Shown one piece after another: positions 62,041-64,000 of a DNA stretch of 64,000 nt. Position numbers and translations under genes: made by a program. The notes under the pieces are model-generated. The model searched no databases and was not told the origin of the DNA. It was given only the letters and a program-made list of their open reading frames with translations. Each line of letters opens with the position of its first letter. The first letter of the stretch is position 1. Origin of the DNA: an uncultured Treponema sp. (GTDB taxonomy: Bacteria; Spirochaetota; Spirochaetia; Treponematales; Treponemataceae); the NCBI GenBank assembly GCA_900319625.1, contig ONPD01000003.1:124001-188000 (forward strand), written 5' to 3'.

Positions 62041-63255
62041 CTAGTTCTTCAAAATTGATTCTATAAGACTGTCTGTTCTATACCATACAACGCGGGCAGC
62101 TTCCTTTTCCAGGTAAATTGCAGTAAGAATTCCGCTTGAAGAAAGAGTCATAAAATCAAAAAGAATATTATTGTGGGCGGCTGTAAAATGACGCCGCAAA
62201 ATCTTCTGACTTTCACTTTGAATCATCTGAATTGTAAAGCCGTCATCATTTTTAATTATAAAAAACTTCCAGCCGGATTTTGTTACGCCAAGAAAATCAT
62301 AAGGAATTTTATAGGTAAGACGGCTGTAATCAGCAACAACAGATTCTTCAAAAGGAGGGATAGAAACCGGCTCTTCAAAAGTGCTTTTTTCAATATTCAA
62401 AGGATACAGAAGGGTCTGCAGATAGTTGATTCCCGACTGAACCTTCGACTCTTCATCAATGTAAGTCGAATAATAATCAATTTTTACGTATAAAAGATAA
62501 GAAGAAGGATCAGGAATAACATTATCAATTGTTACAAAATATTCAGCACCTTCTTCACTTCCGCTGAGTTTTGGAATTGATTTTTCTGAAACAGGAATTT
62601 TGTACTTCAAAAAGCCGTCTGTTGCAAACCAGTAGACCATTACCCCCTGGGTGGAAGTGCCTACTACCACAAGCTCATCTTTTTCCGTGGTGTAAATATT
62701 TTTAATAAATGGAAAAGGAGTTCCACCCGGCCCCTGCTGACCTATGTATTCAACAGAAGAGCCGTCGCGTGCAATACGAAGGACAGTCTGACTGTAAAGC
62801 ATTGTTTCATCTTCACTCTGTTCCTGGCGGTCGCGGGGAACTGAACAGACTGCATAAATATTTTTCTTTGAATCTACACTGAGCATTCCGGCATAATCAA
62901 AGGGATAGGCAATTTTATTATGAACGCTCTGGGCATTTCTTTTGGAATTATCCAAAAGTTCACTTATCTCTGATTCTTCATTGTAATAAATTGTAAGGAG
63001 GTCTCCGTAAGAATTCAGTTCCATTATCTTCTGGGAATCGCCGTTTACAATATAAAAGAAACCGTCCCTCATAAAGATGCCGTAACGGATGCCGCCGACA
63101 CCATTTAAATCCTTAACGCTTATCTGTTCTTCAAAATTGCCGTAAGGAACTGTAAAAAGCTGAGTTTCATTAATTGATTCAATGCTTTCGGAACGTGAAC
63201 AGGCTGCAAAAAGAGCGCAAATCAAAATCAAAAATGAATAACAAAGCTTTTTCAT
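62041..63255 (-). CDS. Beta-propeller-like lipoprotein
   Basis: This 404-residue product has a signal peptide with lipobox FAAC. Repeating beta segments with aromatic and Asp turns (FYIVNGDSQKIMELNSYGDL, NIYAVCSV, YWFATDGFLKYKIPV) are characteristic of NHL or six-blade propellers. It resembles LIC12708-type spirochaete lipoproteins in layout, though I cannot confirm the family here. It is the first gene of a minus-strand group running down to the NeuB-like gene. Confidence 0.6.
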   Translation of the reverse strand: MKKLCYSFLILICALFAACSRSESIESINETQLFTVPYGNFEEQISVKDLNGVGGIRYGIFMRDGFFYIVNGDSQKIMELNSYGDLLTIYYNEESEISELLDNSKRNAQSVHNKIAYPFDYAGMLSVDSKKNIYAVCSVPRDRQEQSEDETMLYSQTVLRIARDGSSVEYIGQQGPGGTPFPFIKNIYTTEKDELVVVGTSTQGVMVYWFATDGFLKYKIPVSEKSIPKLSGSEEGAEYFVTIDNVIPDPSSYLLYVKIDYYSTYIDEESKVQSGINYLQTLLYPLNIEKSTFEEPVSIPPFEESVVADYSRLTYKIPYDFLGVTKSGWKFFIIKNDDGFTIQMIQSESQKILRRHFTAAHNNILFDFMTLSSSGILTAIYLEKEAARVVWYRTDSLIESILKN

Positions 63256-63329
63256 ACAGATATTTTCACATAAGTGCGGGAGTTTTTCAAGTTGTAGGAT
63301 TTTTTATTTTTTTGTGATAAACTCAGTTT

Positions 63330-64000
63330 ATGACTAAAGAATTTTCTACTTATAAAAAAGTTTCATACATTGAGTTTGGTGCAGCAGCCCTTTTTACCCT
63401 GCTTTTAATTAATTTTTCACTAGATATTTCGATTCTTGCCTTTCCCCTTGCCCTGATTTTTTCAGCAATCCTTTTTTACCTCTCATATTTTAAGATTTTC
63501 AAGGAAACTGACGGTTCAAAGGCTATGGCAGTCCTTAAGCTGACTCAATATCTTCCATATTTTCTGCTTTTGTGCTTTATTTTGCGCCGGGCCGGAAAAA
63601 ACGGAAGTTCAGGCTTCTATGATTTAATTACAGTGCTTTTGTGGCTATTGATTTTTGTAACAAGCCTTATTCTTTCAAACCTTATGGGCGAAAAGAAAAT
63701 CAAAAAGCTTAGCGAAGGCTGGGCTGTAAAACCTGAATTCAAAAAGCCTAAGGGAGCTGCCCGCATTGTATTCGAGATTGTAGACTGGGCAGACGCTCTT
63801 GTCTGGGCAATTTTTACCGTAATGCTCTTTCAGATTTTTGTTTTCCAGCTTTACGAAATCCCTTCTGAATCAATGGTGCCGACCTTCCTTATTAAAGACC
63901 GCGTAATCGTTTCAAAATTTGACTGCGGTCCTAAATTCCCACTTACAAATATAGGGTTTCCAGACTTCCGTCATTACAAGCGCGGACAGACAATCGTACT
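63330..64000 (+). CDS. lepB: Signal peptidase I (N-terminal part, cut by window end)
   Basis: The frame is open from ATG 63330 to the window edge (223 residues seen). After about 150 residues with several hydrophobic helices comes the signal peptidase I core: a transmembrane helix (ALVWAIFTVMLFQIFVFQ), catalytic Ser181 in IPSESMVPT, and DRVIVSKF. The catalytic Lys lies beyond the window. It would cleave signal peptides of exported proteins. Usual LepB has one or two helices before Ser, so this N-terminus is unusually long. It is divergent from the propeller lipoprotein. Confidence 0.9.
   Translation, partial: MTKEFSTYKKVSYIEFGAAALFTLLLINFSLDISILAFPLALIFSAILFYLSYFKIFKETDGSKAMAVLKLTQYLPYFLLLCFILRRAGKNGSSGFYDLITVLLWLLIFVTSLILSNLMGEKKIKKLSEGWAVKPEFKKPKGAARIVFEIVDWADALVWAIFTVMLFQIFVFQLYEIPSESMVPTFLIKDRVIVSKFDCGPKFPLTNIGFPDFRHYKRGQTIV

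Overview
The window looks like a chromosomal segment from a spirochaete of the genus Treponema, probably a host-gut or rumen species. This is inferred from gene content and order, not from a database search. Supporting signs are the flagellar block flgN-flgK-flgL-fliW-csrA, an unusually short P115-like SMC protein, many small lipoproteins with a spirochaete-style lipobox, a GH5 endoglucanase, and a formate dehydrogenase island. Coding density is high. I saw no insertion sequence, prophage, CRISPR array or rRNA gene.

Layout. 1-4620: end of an unidentified gene, then a minus-strand flagellar hook-filament operon read from a sigma-28-type promoter, ending in fliW and csrA. 4709-5574: six tRNA genes (His, Arg, Lys, Leu, Gly, Gly), each followed by a hairpin. 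5631-9054: tig, clpP, clpX. 9054-11346: divergent DEAD-box-like helicase (DETD motif) and glycosyltransferase. 11399-19364: smc, a membrane protein, two lipoproteins, serS and an AI-2E family permease behind a C9 tract. 19382-23069: PilZ-like and lipoprotein pair, tRNA-Val, and a membrane diguanylate cyclase. 23071-29347: the translation operon rimP-nusA-infB-rbfA-truB with a terminator-like hairpin in its leader. 29387-33790: GH5 lipoprotein, ABC-F ATPase and DEAD-box helicase. 33925-37063: ferrous iron uptake (feoA-feoA-feoB and a 44-residue Cys-rich partner) behind two palindromic operators. 37085-44715: a drug-efflux-type operon (tandem TetR, TolC-like, adaptor, RND pump, PII-like protein). 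44743-58249: twelve same-strand genes for a cysteine-type formate dehydrogenase, a flavoprotein electron-transfer partner, molybdate uptake and molybdenum cofactor assembly. 58319-63255: hisS, a NeuB-like synthase, a Nudix hydrolase and envelope proteins. 63330-64000: start of lepB on the plus strand.

How the parts work together. The flagellar operon carries its own FliW and CsrA. Two leader regions in it contain GGAUGU or looped GGA motifs, so local CsrA feedback is plausible. The FDH island could supply most of what one molybdoenzyme needs (ModABC, MoaA, MoaC, a MOSC-MogA fusion, MoeA, a MoeA-like protein, a MobA-MobB fusion, FdhD), but it lacks MoaD and MoaE. The efflux operon has the clearest regulatory logic: a regulator with two TetR DNA-binding domains in one chain faces an operator made of four equally arranged half-sites, placed on its own transcription start.

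The strongest candidates for something undescribed are the tandem-TetR and four-half-site pair, a 25-bp hairpin around the endoglucanase start codon, CsrA-like sites inside the fliW-csrA operon, and the hairpin-punctuated tRNA cluster with its C55 glycine tRNAs.
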